Positions 36,039-45,221 of a stretch of DNA of 64,000 nucleotides are shown piece after piece. Source of the DNA: Pseudomonas sp. PA15(2017). GTDB lineage: Bacteria; Pseudomonadota; Gammaproteobacteria; Pseudomonadales; Pseudomonadaceae. The notes under the pieces are model-generated. The model worked only from the letters and a program-made list of their open reading frames with translations, was not told where the DNA came from and did not search any database. Where the stretch lies: assembly GCF_001945395.1 (NCBI RefSeq), contig NZ_MSXV01000038.1:1-64000 (forward strand), read 5' to 3'. The position numbers and the translations under genes were made by a program. The stretch's first letter is position 1; each line of letters begins with the position of its first letter.

Positions 36039-37448
36039 TCAGGCGGGCTCGGCCAGGCCGACACTGAGGGTTTCGCGCTGCTGGCCGAGGTCGCGATAAC
36101 CGGCGCCCGGATGGTTGGCGGGCAGCCGCGGGCCATCACCGAACAATTTCTCGCGCAGGGTGCCGGAGCGATAATCGGTCTTGTACACACCGCGTGCCTG
36201 CAACTCGGGCACCAGCAGCTCGACCACGTCGCGGAAGGTTTCGTGGGCCAGGGCGTAAGCCAGGTTGAAGCCATCCACGTCGGTCTCCTCGACCCAGGCC
36301 TGCAGCTCGTCAGCAACGGTCTGCGCACTGCCGACGATCAGTGGACCGAAGCCGCCAATGCCAACCCAGTCAGCCAGTTCCTGGACCGTCCACTGCTTGT
36401 CCGGGTCGGCGGTGGAGAAGGTTTCCACTGCCGATTGAATGGCATTGGTGTGGATGTGCTTGAGCACCTGATCCGGCTGGTACTGGCCAAAGTCGATACC
36501 GGTCCAGCCGGAAATCAGCGCCAGCGCCCCCTCGTAGCTGCTATAGGATTTCAGCTCCTGCCACTTGGCCTGGGCCTTGGCGTCGGTCTCGTCGACGATC
36601 ACCGTCTGCAGGTTGAAGATCAGCACCTTGCGTGGATCGCGCCCGGCTTCGGCAGCGCGGCGGCGGATGTCTGCCACGGTTTTCTTCAGAATCACCTTGG
36701 ACGGTGCGGCGACGAACACGCACTCGGCGTGCCCGGCGGCGAAGTCCTTGCCGCGGCTCGATGCGCCAGCCTGGTAGAGCACCGGCGTGCGCTGCGGCGA
36801 CGGCTCGCAGAGGTGGATGCCAGGCACCTGGAAGTGCTCTCCCTGATGGCGGATCTCGTGAACCTTGCTCGGGTCGGTGAAGATCCCGCGTTCACGATCA
36901 CGTACCACCGCTCCCTCCTCCCAGCTGCCTTCAAACAGCTTGTAGAGCACCTCAAGGTATTCATCGGCGTAGTCGTAGCGCGCATCGTGATCGCTCAGGG
37001 CCTTCTGCCCGAGGTTGCGCGCACCGCTGTCGAGGTAGGACGTGACGATGTTCCAGCCGATGCGCCCCTTGGTCAGATGGTCCAGAGTCGACAGACGCCG
37101 GGCGAAGGGATACGGGTGTTCGAAGGTCAGCGAGGCGGTGAGACCGAAGCCCAGGTGTTCGGTAACCAGCGCCATCGGGGTGATCAGCGCCAGCGGATCA
37201 TTCACCGGAACCTGGGTCGCCCGGCGGATGGCCGCGTCGCCATTGCCGCCCAGCACATCGTAGATACCGATCACGTCGGCGATGAAGATGCCGTCGAACT
37301 TGCCACGCTCCAGCAACCTGGCCAGATCCGTCCAGTAATCCAGATCCTTGTATTGCCAGGCGCGATCCTTGGGGTGCCTCCAGAGGCCGGGCGACTGGTG
37401 GCCGACACAGTTCATCTCGAAGGCGTTCAAACGAATTTCACGTGGCAT
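36039..37448 (-). CDS. FMNH2-dependent monooxygenase, NtaA/SnaA/DszA family
   Basis: 469 residues of luciferase-like fold with the long insertions of the DszA/NtaA group. MPREIRLNAFEMNCVGHQSP at the start, YWTDLARLLERGKFDGIFIA, STLDHLTKGRIGWNIVTSYL, GARNLGQ and YQAGASSRGKDFAAGHAECV are family blocks. The group includes dibenzothiophene sulfone and nitrilotriacetate monooxygenases. It is first in the Liv-type operon, so its substrate is probably what the importer brings in. It needs an FMN reductase, which could be one of the two encoded in the sfn/msu region. Confidence 0.9.
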   Translation of the reverse strand: MPREIRLNAFEMNCVGHQSPGLWRHPKDRAWQYKDLDYWTDLARLLERGKFDGIFIADVIGIYDVLGGNGDAAIRRATQVPVNDPLALITPMALVTEHLGFGLTASLTFEHPYPFARRLSTLDHLTKGRIGWNIVTSYLDSGARNLGQKALSDHDARYDYADEYLEVLYKLFEGSWEEGAVVRDRERGIFTDPSKVHEIRHQGEHFQVPGIHLCEPSPQRTPVLYQAGASSRGKDFAAGHAECVFVAAPSKVILKKTVADIRRRAAEAGRDPRKVLIFNLQTVIVDETDAKAQAKWQELKSYSSYEGALALISGWTGIDFGQYQPDQVLKHIHTNAIQSAVETFSTADPDKQWTVQELADWVGIGGFGPLIVGSAQTVADELQAWVEETDVDGFNLAYALAHETFRDVVELLVPELQARGVYKTDYRSGTLREKLFGDGPRLPANHPGAGYRDLGQQRETLSVGLAEPA

Positions 37449-38147
37449 GGGGACTCCTGCTCAATAGGCTCGGCACCTGTGGCGGTGCTGCTTGTAGCTC
37501 TATCAACACGATTCATGCCAACTGATAATTCTTTTGTTTACATAGAGTTATATAAAGTGAGAAACAAGAGAAATGCATAGACGACCACAGCAATGCTGAT
37601 TGGCTGTTCGGTGGTAAACAGTCAAACGCTTCTGGACTATTCGATCAGGAACAGCGCTTTGCAGATCGACGGCTCGCACTTTCGCGGTGCCAACCCGCCG
37701 GAGCACACCATCTGGAACGAGAACGCCACGACCCTGGCTCTTCGCACCAAGACCAATGCCGACATCAACAGCTTGCAGCTCACCTGTGCCCAGTTGCTGG
37801 AGCATCGCGAGATGGTCAAAGCAGCTTTCCGGTGGCCAACTGCAGGTACCGCTGGAGCAGATTAGCGATCAGCAACTGCCGCGTGACATACAGGGCCCAA
37901 TCGGACTGGCGCAGCGGGCCGCGAACATGCGCAGTTCATCTGCGCATGACAGCGAGACCAATAGCGGGTATGCATGTCCGCCCTGTTGGCGCCTGTATGG
38001 TTGCATCAGCACAGCAGGTGGCAAAGGCTTAGCAGAGGAGCGACCTGACAGCCGCTCCATGACCCTAGCGCACGTCTGAATGTTTTCTCTGTATGCACCC
38101 TTGTGCCGATCAACATTCCGGCACGCGAGTGCAGCCCTGCTTCTGAA
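37449..38147. other. 700-base stretch without a confident gene; possible decayed frame
   Basis: The first 110 bases hold an AT-rich leader for the 37448 gene; on the minus strand TTGTTT and TATGTA are 17 bases apart and could be a sigma-70 promoter. From about 37600 to 38080 the plus strand has two successive overlapping frames (37593-37865, then 37687-38079) whose residues run on plausibly, EHREMVKAAF then GGQLQVPLEQISDQQLP, if a frameshift near 37830 is assumed. I do not recognise either part. No RNA gene or repeat was seen. Confidence 0.3.
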
Positions 38148-39770
38148 CTAAAACCCCACAGCCTGTCCGTCTCGCCGACTGTCGCTGGCAGCCACATAGC
38201 CATGGGCAGGATCATCCGATAGCCGCCAGATGAACTGCCCGGAACCGAAGTCCATGTAGGGGTCTTCCACGGATTTCAGACGGTTGCCCAGTGCCTCCAG
38301 GCCGCGTACGGCATCGGCATTCATGCTGGCTTCCAGATCCACCGAGAAATCCCGGTTGACCTTCCAGCGGGGTGCGTCGCAGGCCGCCTGGGGCTGTTGC
38401 TGGTAATCGAGCATGCGCACCAGTGTCTGCACATGGCCTTGGGGCTGCATATCACCGCCCATTACGCCAAAACTCATCTGCGCCACACCATCACGGGTGA
38501 GAAAAGCCGGAATGATGGTATGGAACGGCCGCTTGCCGGGAGCCACCACATTGGCCGAAGCCGGGTCGCTGGAGAAACCGGCACCGCGATTCTGCAAGCT
38601 GACGCCATAACCCGGCACCACGATGCCGGAGCCGAAGCCCATGTAGTTGGACTGGATAAAGGACACCATCATGCCGTCCTCGTCGGCCACGCTGAGGTAA
38701 ACGGTGCCACCCGACCTGGGCAGACCGAAGCCGGGCCGGCTGGCCTTGCGCGGGTCGATGGCCCTGGCGCGCTGCGCGAGGTACGCCGGCTCGAGCATCT
38801 GTTCGGGCGTGACCTCCATGCTGCGCGGATCGGCGACGTAGCGGTAAACGTCGGCGAAGGCCAGCTTCATGGCTTCGATCTGCAGATGCTGGGACGCCGC
38901 CGAGTCGACCGGCAGAGCCGCCAGGTCGAAGTGCTCGAGAATACCCAGCGCGATGAGCGCCGCGATGCCCTGGCCATTCGGCGGAATCTCGTGCACATCG
39001 TAACCACGGTAACGCTGTGAAATCGGCGCGACCCACTCGGGGCGATAGCCCCGCAGATCCGCTGCGGTGAGGTTGCCACCCGTGGCTCGGGCATGGCCGA
39101 TGATGGCCTCGGCGATCTCACCCTCGTAGAACGCCCGCGCGCCCTGCTCGCCCAGTAGCCGCAAGGTGCGCGCAGCGTCGGCGAAGACGAACTTCTCGCC
39201 AGTCTGCGGCGCCCGACCATGGGGCATGAAGGCCTCGGCGAAACCCGGCTGGCCCTGCAGTTCGGGAACCGCTGCCGCCCACTTGTGCGCCACGATCGGC
39301 GCGATGGTGATGCCGCGCTCGGCCACCTCCACCGCCGGCGCCAGCACCTCGGCGAAGGGGCGCTTGCCAAAACGCTCGTGCAACGCGCCCCAACCGGCTA
39401 CCGCGCCGGGTAGGGTGATCGAGTCCCAGCCGCGCACGGGCCGTTTCGCATGGCCATGGCCGTCCTCGCCATAGCGCTGACGGAAGTACTCTGGCGTCCA
39501 GGCGTCGGGCGCGGTGCCGGAAGCGTTGAGCCCATGCAGCGAGTCGCCGTCCCAGACCAGGGCGAAGGCATCGCTGCCCAACCCGCAGGAAACCGGTTCG
39601 ACCACGGTCAGGGTGGCAGCCGCGGCGATGGCCGCATCCACGGCGTTGCCGCCGGCCAGGAGCAGGCGCAGCCCGGCCTGGGCCGCAATGGGGTGGGAGG
39701 TCGACACCACGTTGCGGGCGAACAACGGGATACGGGTCGTTGGGTAGGGGTTGCGCCAGTCGAACGACAT
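38148..39770 (-). CDS. Gamma-glutamyltransferase family protein, cytoplasmic type
   Basis: 540 residues of the Ntn-hydrolase GGT family. FARNVVSTSHPIAAQAGLRL and LLAGGNAVDAAIAAAATLTV form the large-subunit start. The autoprocessing site should lie near SGGTVYLSVADEDGMMVSFI, where the Thr would become the nucleophile of the small subunit. NRGAGFSSDP and GVMGGDMQPQGHVQTLVRM are the typical small-subunit blocks. No signal peptide is present, as in the YwrD-like group. The ATG at 39770 follows aaggagag. Last gene of the 13-gene operon; it might release an amino acid or amide from a conjugate, but the substrate is unknown. Confidence 0.9.
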   Translation of the reverse strand: MSFDWRNPYPTTRIPLFARNVVSTSHPIAAQAGLRLLLAGGNAVDAAIAAAATLTVVEPVSCGLGSDAFALVWDGDSLHGLNASGTAPDAWTPEYFRQRYGEDGHGHAKRPVRGWDSITLPGAVAGWGALHERFGKRPFAEVLAPAVEVAERGITIAPIVAHKWAAAVPELQGQPGFAEAFMPHGRAPQTGEKFVFADAARTLRLLGEQGARAFYEGEIAEAIIGHARATGGNLTAADLRGYRPEWVAPISQRYRGYDVHEIPPNGQGIAALIALGILEHFDLAALPVDSAASQHLQIEAMKLAFADVYRYVADPRSMEVTPEQMLEPAYLAQRARAIDPRKASRPGFGLPRSGGTVYLSVADEDGMMVSFIQSNYMGFGSGIVVPGYGVSLQNRGAGFSSDPASANVVAPGKRPFHTIIPAFLTRDGVAQMSFGVMGGDMQPQGHVQTLVRMLDYQQQPQAACDAPRWKVNRDFSVDLEASMNADAVRGLEALGNRLKSVEDPYMDFGSGQFIWRLSDDPAHGYVAASDSRRDGQAVGF

Positions 39771-39781
39771 GAAACTCTCCT

Positions 39782-40558
39782 TCAATGTTTACGGGGCCGG
39801 GCGGCGCCCGGCTCCCAGAAAATCACGCGGCGCTGAAGCCAGCGCACGCTCTGTGCCCCGCACAGGCCGATGAAGGCCAGCAGGATGACCCCGGCGAACA
39901 TGGTCGCGAGGCTCATGCTTACCGAGCTTGAAGCGATCAGATAACCGAGCCCGCGCTGGGCCGACAGGAATTCACCGACCACCGCGCCGATCAGCGCCAG
40001 CGACACGCCGATCTGCAGGCCGGCGAATACCTCGCCGGCCGCGGCCGGGAACTTCACGTGAACCAGCAGGTAAAGTCGCGAGGCGGAAAAGGAACGGCAG
40101 GCGTCGAGCAGCTCCGGGTCGGTACGCCGAATGCCGTTTACCGTGTTGACGAACAGCGGGAAGAAGCAGACCAATGCCACCAGCACGATCTTGGAAGTCA
40201 TGCCGAAACCGAACCACACCAGAATGATTGGCCCCAGGGCGACCTTGGGGGTTGCCTGCAGGCCGATCAGCAACGGGTAGACGAAGCGCTCGAAGGTTTC
40301 TGACTCAGCCAGCAAGGCGCCCAAGGTGATGGCCAGCAGACAACCAATGGCATATCCGCTCAGCGTTTCGCCCAGGGTGACGCCGATGTGTGGCCACAGG
40401 CTGCCATCGGCAAAACCGCCGGCCAGCGCCTGATAGACCGTCACTGGGGCGGGCAGCAGGTAATCGGGAATCTCCAGCAGGCGTACGGACAGGTCCCAGA
40501 TCAGGATCAACACCGCCAGGCTGGTCAGGGGGTAAAGCACGGGCAGCAGTCTACGCAT
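39782..40558 (-). CDS. ABC transporter permease, SsuC/TauC type (system 1 of the GntR operon)
   Basis: 258 residues, six hydrophobic segments. The EAA-like docking loop, LDACRSFSASRLYLLVHVKF followed by PAAAGEVFAGLQIGVSLALI, is clear. Starts eight bases inside the upstream ATPase gene. Works with the ATPase at 40551 and the binding protein at 42610. Substrate unknown. Confidence 0.9.
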   Translation of the reverse strand: MRRLLPVLYPLTSLAVLILIWDLSVRLLEIPDYLLPAPVTVYQALAGGFADGSLWPHIGVTLGETLSGYAIGCLLAITLGALLAESETFERFVYPLLIGLQATPKVALGPIILVWFGFGMTSKIVLVALVCFFPLFVNTVNGIRRTDPELLDACRSFSASRLYLLVHVKFPAAAGEVFAGLQIGVSLALIGAVVGEFLSAQRGLGYLIASSSVSMSLATMFAGVILLAFIGLCGAQSVRWLQRRVIFWEPGAARPRKH

Positions 40559-41309
40559 GGGTGAAGTGCCTTCTCAGCTGTTGGCAGAGTGCGGTGAAGG
40601 TTGGATCGACCAGGGTCTCTAGGCTACGGGGCCGCGGCAGCGTGATCGCCACCTCGTCGATGATGCGACCAGGCCGCGGCGACATGACCAGCACCCGGTC
40701 GGCCAGGAACACCGCCTCCTGAATGCTGTGGGTGATGAACAGCACCGATTTACGCTGCTGGCTCCAGATGTGCTGCAGCTCCAGTGTCAGCGCTTCGCGG
40801 GACAGCGCATCGAGGGCCGCGAACGGCTCGTCCATCAGCAGCAGGCGCGGGTCGTGCAGCAGCATGCGGGCGATGCCGACCCGCTGCTGCATGCCACCCG
40901 ACAGCTCGAACGGGTAGTCGTTGGCGAACGGTGCGAGGCCGACCAGCTCGAGCAATGCCAGTGCCCGCTGACGCGCCTCGGTGATGGGCAGGCCGAGGGT
41001 ACGTGCCGGCAGCAGCACGTTGTTCAGCACGGTTTTCCAGGGCAGCAGATTGGGCTTCTGGAACACCACGCCAGTGTGCCGGCTCGGGCCGTCGATGCCC
41101 TGCCCGGCTACGCTGACCTGCCCGGCGCTGGCCTCGAGCAGGCCCGCCGCGAGCTTGAGGATGGTGGACTTGCCGCAGCCCGAAGGCCCGAGCACGGCCA
41201 CGAACTCGCCGTCTTCGATGCATAGGTTCACCTCGGCCAGGGCCTGGATCTCGCCACGTCGGGTCTGATAGGTCAGCCCTGTGTCTTGCAGGGTCAGGGC
41301 CGCGCTCAT
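40551..41309 (-). CDS. ABC transporter ATP-binding protein, SsuB/TauB type (system 1)
   Basis: 252 residues. Walker A LGPSGCGKST, Q-loop VFQKPNLLPWKT, signature LSGGMQQRVGIARML and Walker B LLLMDEPFAALDALS are intact. The start overlaps the stop of the BAAT-like hydrolase gene (ATGA). Confidence 0.93.
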   Translation of the reverse strand: MSAALTLQDTGLTYQTRRGEIQALAEVNLCIEDGEFVAVLGPSGCGKSTILKLAAGLLEASAGQVSVAGQGIDGPSRHTGVVFQKPNLLPWKTVLNNVLLPARTLGLPITEARQRALALLELVGLAPFANDYPFELSGGMQQRVGIARMLLHDPRLLLMDEPFAALDALSREALTLELQHIWSQQRKSVLFITHSIQEAVFLADRVLVMSPRPGRIIDEVAITLPRPRSLETLVDPTFTALCQQLRRHFTHA

Positions 41310-42613
41310 GACTGCGCCTCGCGGGTACGCCGCGCATCGGCAAGGAAGGCCAGCACGACGTGCCAGCTTTCGCGGTTGGCCCGGGCATTGGCGAAAGGAG
41401 TGCCGCCGCCGCTGATCAGTACCCCGGCAACCGGATGAACCCTGGCGATCTGGGTGGTCGGCACGAACGGAAAGCCGATGGCATGGCCCGCCCCTTCACC
41501 GCGCACATGGGTGACCGGCCAGGCATGGCCGGCCGCCTGCAGCTCGGCCTGGATGCGCTCGCTGTAGGCGCTGGACGGCCAGAAGCCATCATCGCTGCCC
41601 GAGATCAGCAACACCGGCCCCTTGATACGCTCAACCGGGATACGCGCCGCCTCGACACTGGCGGCATGTGCCTCCACCGCCACGAACGCCGGCGCCTGGA
41701 GAATCGCCGCGCCGGGCTCGGGCGGCTGGTCGAAGGCCCGCCAGTCGGCTGCCGGGTTGTCCCGCCAGACATTGCGCAGCGGCTGGCCTCGCCAGGTCCA
41801 GGCATCGGCGTCGCGGGCTTGCTCCGGGCGCCCGGCACGCAAGGTGCCATGGATCACCGCACTCGGCACGTAGCCGATCACCGCCGATACCCGCTCGGGA
41901 AAGGTCGCGCCCAGCAGCAACGCCAGCTCGCCGCCGCGCGACAGCCCGGCGACGGCGATGAAACCGTGCCGCGGCTGCAACGTGCGCGCCGCCCAGTTCA
42001 GCGCCTGCTCGAAGTACTCCAGTGGCGTGTCGCTAATGTGCTCAGGCAGCCCCGGCGCCTTGAAGTAGGCCAGCGCCAATGCCGCGTAACCCTGTGCGGC
42101 ATACAACGCTGCACGTTGTTCCGGCGTGCCGCCGCCCGAGCCATTGAGCACGATGACCAAAGGATGAGGGCCTGCAGCCTCGGGGCTGAACAAGGTTGCG
42201 CTGAGTCCCTCTTCGCGAATTTCCCGGCGGCTTACGCCGGGGGCGAGAAAGCGCTGAGTTAGCGTGGCCGAGGCACTGGCCCCTGCTGCGTCGCGGACCT
42301 GCAAGCGAATCGACAACGGCTCCAGCCCTTCACTGGCTTGCGGCCTATGGGGCGGGCTCAGTTGACGCAACGACCACACGGGCGCCAGCGCTTCCAGCTC
42401 GCTCCAGTCCCCGTCGAATGGCAGCTGTGCATCGATATCCAGCGCACCGTCGGCCCCGATGTCGAAGCGGGCTTCGCTCTGCCACAAGCTGCCATCGGGG
42501 TGCTCCAGGGTGGTGGTCAAGCGCGCCAGCCCTGGGTTCAGCCCCCCTACGCAAATGCGCCGTGGCTGGTCGATCAGTCCATCGGCAATGTCGATCTCGA
42601 ACGCCGGGCTCAT
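41306..42613 (-). CDS. Alpha/beta hydrolase of the acyl-CoA thioesterase / BAAT family
   Basis: 435 residues in two parts. The N-terminal 130 residues are the beta-sandwich typical of acyl-CoA thioester hydrolases and bile acid-CoA:amino acid N-acyltransferases. The catalytic alpha/beta-hydrolase domain follows, with nucleophile Ser in AVAGLSRGGELALLLG, Asp in LLISGSDDGFWPSSAY and His in GEGAGHAIGFPF. Ser at the nucleophile suggests hydrolysis rather than acyl transfer (the transferases use Cys). Start and end overlap neighbours by ATGA, so it is part of a tightly coupled operon with a CoA ligase gene. Probable role: release of an acid from its CoA thioester or amide. Confidence 0.82.
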   Translation of the reverse strand: MSPAFEIDIADGLIDQPRRICVGGLNPGLARLTTTLEHPDGSLWQSEARFDIGADGALDIDAQLPFDGDWSELEALAPVWSLRQLSPPHRPQASEGLEPLSIRLQVRDAAGASASATLTQRFLAPGVSRREIREEGLSATLFSPEAAGPHPLVIVLNGSGGGTPEQRAALYAAQGYAALALAYFKAPGLPEHISDTPLEYFEQALNWAARTLQPRHGFIAVAGLSRGGELALLLGATFPERVSAVIGYVPSAVIHGTLRAGRPEQARDADAWTWRGQPLRNVWRDNPAADWRAFDQPPEPGAAILQAPAFVAVEAHAASVEAARIPVERIKGPVLLISGSDDGFWPSSAYSERIQAELQAAGHAWPVTHVRGEGAGHAIGFPFVPTTQIARVHPVAGVLISGGGTPFANARANRESWHVVLAFLADARRTREAQS

Positions 42614-43674
42614 TGCGCCGCCTCTGCCCGCTTGCGCAGTGCATCACGGTCGAAGTCGTTGAACGCCGGCACGAACTCGTTGGAGAACACTTGCTCCACC
42701 GGCACCTCAGCGCTGGGGAACTCGCCGGCTTCGACCATGGCCTTGACCGCCGCGCGGATCGCCTGCAGGTCGTATTGCCCCGGCACACGCGGGCTGCCAC
42801 CTGGGAAGTACAGGGTACGTTGCAGGCGCCGACTGAGCAGCGTCTTGGCATCTTCCAGGCCCTTGCCCTGGGCATCGGCAGGCTTGCTTTCCGGATGCTG
42901 GCGCCAGAACGCCTGCACGCAGAAAGCCGGGTTCACCTCGCACACGAACTGCGCCTCGGTATAGGCACGACCAAAGCGGCGGATCAGGTCCGGGTTTTCG
43001 CTGAAAGTATCCTGGTGCGCTATGAAGCCATTACCGGGGTTTTCCTGAAACACCTCGGGATACTGGATGCGCCGGGTTTGCGTGCCGGAAAGCTCGAGCA
43101 TGTCGCCCCAGCTGTTGTTGAAATTGAGCGCGTCCACCTGGCCACTGCGCAATGCCTGAAAGCCCGCGCCGAGCGCGCCGACGGCGACGAACTCGACGTT
43201 CTTGCCAGGCTCCAGCCCGGCAACGCGCAGGGCCGCGCGGCTGTTGGGCAGCGTGCCCCAGGTCAGGGCGCCAACGCCGATCTTCTTGCCCTTGAGATCG
43301 GCCAGGGTCTTGATCGGCGAATCGGCAAGCACCTGGTATTCCAGGGTCTGACTGGGAACGCCGTTGTAGAAGTAGCGCAGCGGCAAGGGGTTCTTGTTGA
43401 AGTGGCTGGAGAGCACCGGTTCAGCTACCGGAAAACCAAAGGTCACCCGCTTGCTGGCGACCTGCGGAAGCAAGGCGCCGGCGCCCTGGAACACCACGGT
43501 ACTGACACTCAGCCCCTGCTCCTTGAACAGGCCCAGCTCCTGGGCTGCAGCGTAAGGCGCGCCGTCGTGGACGGCTGGTGGAATGGCCAGGGCGACGGTG
43601 ACCTCGTCGAGGGCATGGGCTTGGCCGGCAACGGCCAGCGTCAGGGGCAGCAAGAAACGGATAGCGAAGCGCAT
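42610..43674 (-). CDS. ABC substrate-binding protein, SsuA-like (system 1)
   Basis: 354 residues with a signal peptide (MRFAIRFLLPLTLAVAGQAH). The mature protein starts VTVALAIPPAVHDGAPYAAA and includes KGKKIGVGALTWGTLPNSRA and ALRSGQVDALNFNNSWGDML, which fit the nitrate/sulfonate/taurine class. C-terminal region contains two Cys residues (VCEVNPAFC) near residue 240 that could form a disulfide. Belongs with the ATPase and permease at 39782-41309. Confidence 0.88.
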   Translation of the reverse strand: MRFAIRFLLPLTLAVAGQAHALDEVTVALAIPPAVHDGAPYAAAQELGLFKEQGLSVSTVVFQGAGALLPQVASKRVTFGFPVAEPVLSSHFNKNPLPLRYFYNGVPSQTLEYQVLADSPIKTLADLKGKKIGVGALTWGTLPNSRAALRVAGLEPGKNVEFVAVGALGAGFQALRSGQVDALNFNNSWGDMLELSGTQTRRIQYPEVFQENPGNGFIAHQDTFSENPDLIRRFGRAYTEAQFVCEVNPAFCVQAFWRQHPESKPADAQGKGLEDAKTLLSRRLQRTLYFPGGSPRVPGQYDLQAIRAAVKAMVEAGEFPSAEVPVEQVFSNEFVPAFNDFDRDALRKRAEAAQ

Positions 43675-43685
43675 GGTGGTAGGTC

Positions 43686-45221
43686 CTAGGCAGATTGCGA
43701 TTCAGACGGTCCGGTGGTCCGGTCACTGTCCAGGAGGTTTCGCCGAGCCTTGTCGAGCAAGGCCTTGCGGTCGATCTTGTGGGTGGAGGCCAGCGGCAGG
43801 CTGTCGAGGAACCACACCCGACGCGGATGCTGGTAGGCCGGGGCATGGGCCAGGGCAAAATTCTTGATGGCCGCCTCCCCGACTGCACTGCCCTGGCGCC
43901 GGACGACGAAGGCCATGGGCTTGAACCCTTTGATCTCGTCCTCGACCGGCACCACGCAGGCCTGCTGCACCTCGGGGTGACGCTCGAGAAGCTTTTCCAC
44001 CTCACCGGGATAGATGTTCTCGCCGCCACTGACGAACATGTCGTCACGGCGGCCGACGAAGGTATGGAAGCCGTCGGCATCACGGCGAAATACGTCGCCG
44101 GTAACATAGAAACCATCGACCGTGAACGGTACGGCCAGATCGGGGCGGTTGTGATAGCCGGACATCAATCCCGGACTTTTCAGCTCCAGCACGCCCTCAT
44201 CACCCAGCGCGCCCGCCTCGTTACGCAGGCGCACCTGCACGTGTGGAAGGGCATGCCCCACCGACAGCGCCGGGCTGGTCAGGCCCTGGGGGTGAGGCCC
44301 GAACACCACCGGCCCGCCTTCGGTAGTGCCGTAGGCGTTGATGACCCGCGCATTGGGCAGCAAGCGGTGGATCTGCGCCAGCAGGCTGGCACTCACCGGC
44401 GCCGAGCCCATGCGCACTACCCTTACCGAGGACAGGTCGGCATGCGCCAGCAGCGCCTGCTCGCGCAGCATCATGGCGATCATTGGCGGCACGGCGGTCA
44501 GCCAGGTGCAACGGTAGCGCTGGATCGCCTCGATGTAGGCCGCAGCGCCGAACTGCGGCAGCAGCACCGCGGTGGCCCCGCTGGCCAGCACCAGCAGCGC
44601 CAGGGCCAGGGCATTCATGTGATACAAGGGTGCGGCGATCAGCGTGCGCTCATCGGCCAGCGGCGTGGCCTGCAACCGGGTGCGCACGATCCACAAGTGG
44701 GCGCGGTGGCTCAGCACCACACCCTTGGGTTTGCCGGTGGAACCCGAGGTGTAGAGCATCATCGCCGGCTCATCGCCCTCGGGTTCGAAGGCGCTGAGTG
44801 CCCCGGGCTCGGTGAATGCCTCGATACCTTCCGCTTCCAGCGACACCCAGGCCCTGCCCTCTGCAACCTGTTCATGGGCCGCGTCGCAGAACAGCAGGCG
44901 CGCACCACTGTCGGCGATGACGAAGTCGATCAGCGCCTTGGGGAAGCGGTGGTTGACCGGCACCGCCACCAGCCCGGCACGCATGATGCCCAGCAGCGCG
45001 GCGATCGAGGCCGGCGAATTGAAAGCCAGCAGCGCGACACGCTCTCCGGCCCCCAGCCCACGGGCCAGCAGGCCACGGGCGATACCATCGGCCAGCGCAT
45101 CCAGCTCGGCATAGGTGCAACGCGACTCGTTGAGCTGATTGTCCAAACCGATAAACGCCAGTCGCTCGCCAGTGGCCTGCGAGTCGAGCACGCGGCCTAG
45201 GTTACGGGTCTGCGGATTCAT
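43686..45221 (-). CDS. AMP-dependent acyl-CoA synthetase (CoA ligase)
   Basis: 511 residues, full ANL-superfamily length. The ATP-binding loop YTSGSTGKPKGVVLSHRAHL, adenylate motif INAYGTTEGG, the YVTGDVFRRDADGFHTFVGR hinge region and the catalytic Lys in STHKIDRKALLDKAR are all intact. It should activate a carboxylic acid to its CoA thioester. The ATG at 45221 overlaps the upstream gene stop (ATGA), and ggag precedes it. The presence of one CoA ligase and two thioesterase-like genes in one operon suggests a CoA-bound pathway intermediate. Confidence 0.92.
   Translation of the reverse strand: MNPQTRNLGRVLDSQATGERLAFIGLDNQLNESRCTYAELDALADGIARGLLARGLGAGERVALLAFNSPASIAALLGIMRAGLVAVPVNHRFPKALIDFVIADSGARLLFCDAAHEQVAEGRAWVSLEAEGIEAFTEPGALSAFEPEGDEPAMMLYTSGSTGKPKGVVLSHRAHLWIVRTRLQATPLADERTLIAAPLYHMNALALALLVLASGATAVLLPQFGAAAYIEAIQRYRCTWLTAVPPMIAMMLREQALLAHADLSSVRVVRMGSAPVSASLLAQIHRLLPNARVINAYGTTEGGPVVFGPHPQGLTSPALSVGHALPHVQVRLRNEAGALGDEGVLELKSPGLMSGYHNRPDLAVPFTVDGFYVTGDVFRRDADGFHTFVGRRDDMFVSGGENIYPGEVEKLLERHPEVQQACVVPVEDEIKGFKPMAFVVRRQGSAVGEAAIKNFALAHAPAYQHPRRVWFLDSLPLASTHKIDRKALLDKARRNLLDSDRTTGPSESQSA

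Noticed and set aside
43695..45200. 501-codon plus-strand frame opposite the CoA ligase
   Set aside because: The minus strand encodes an intact ANL-family enzyme with all motifs; the plus frame is a shadow.
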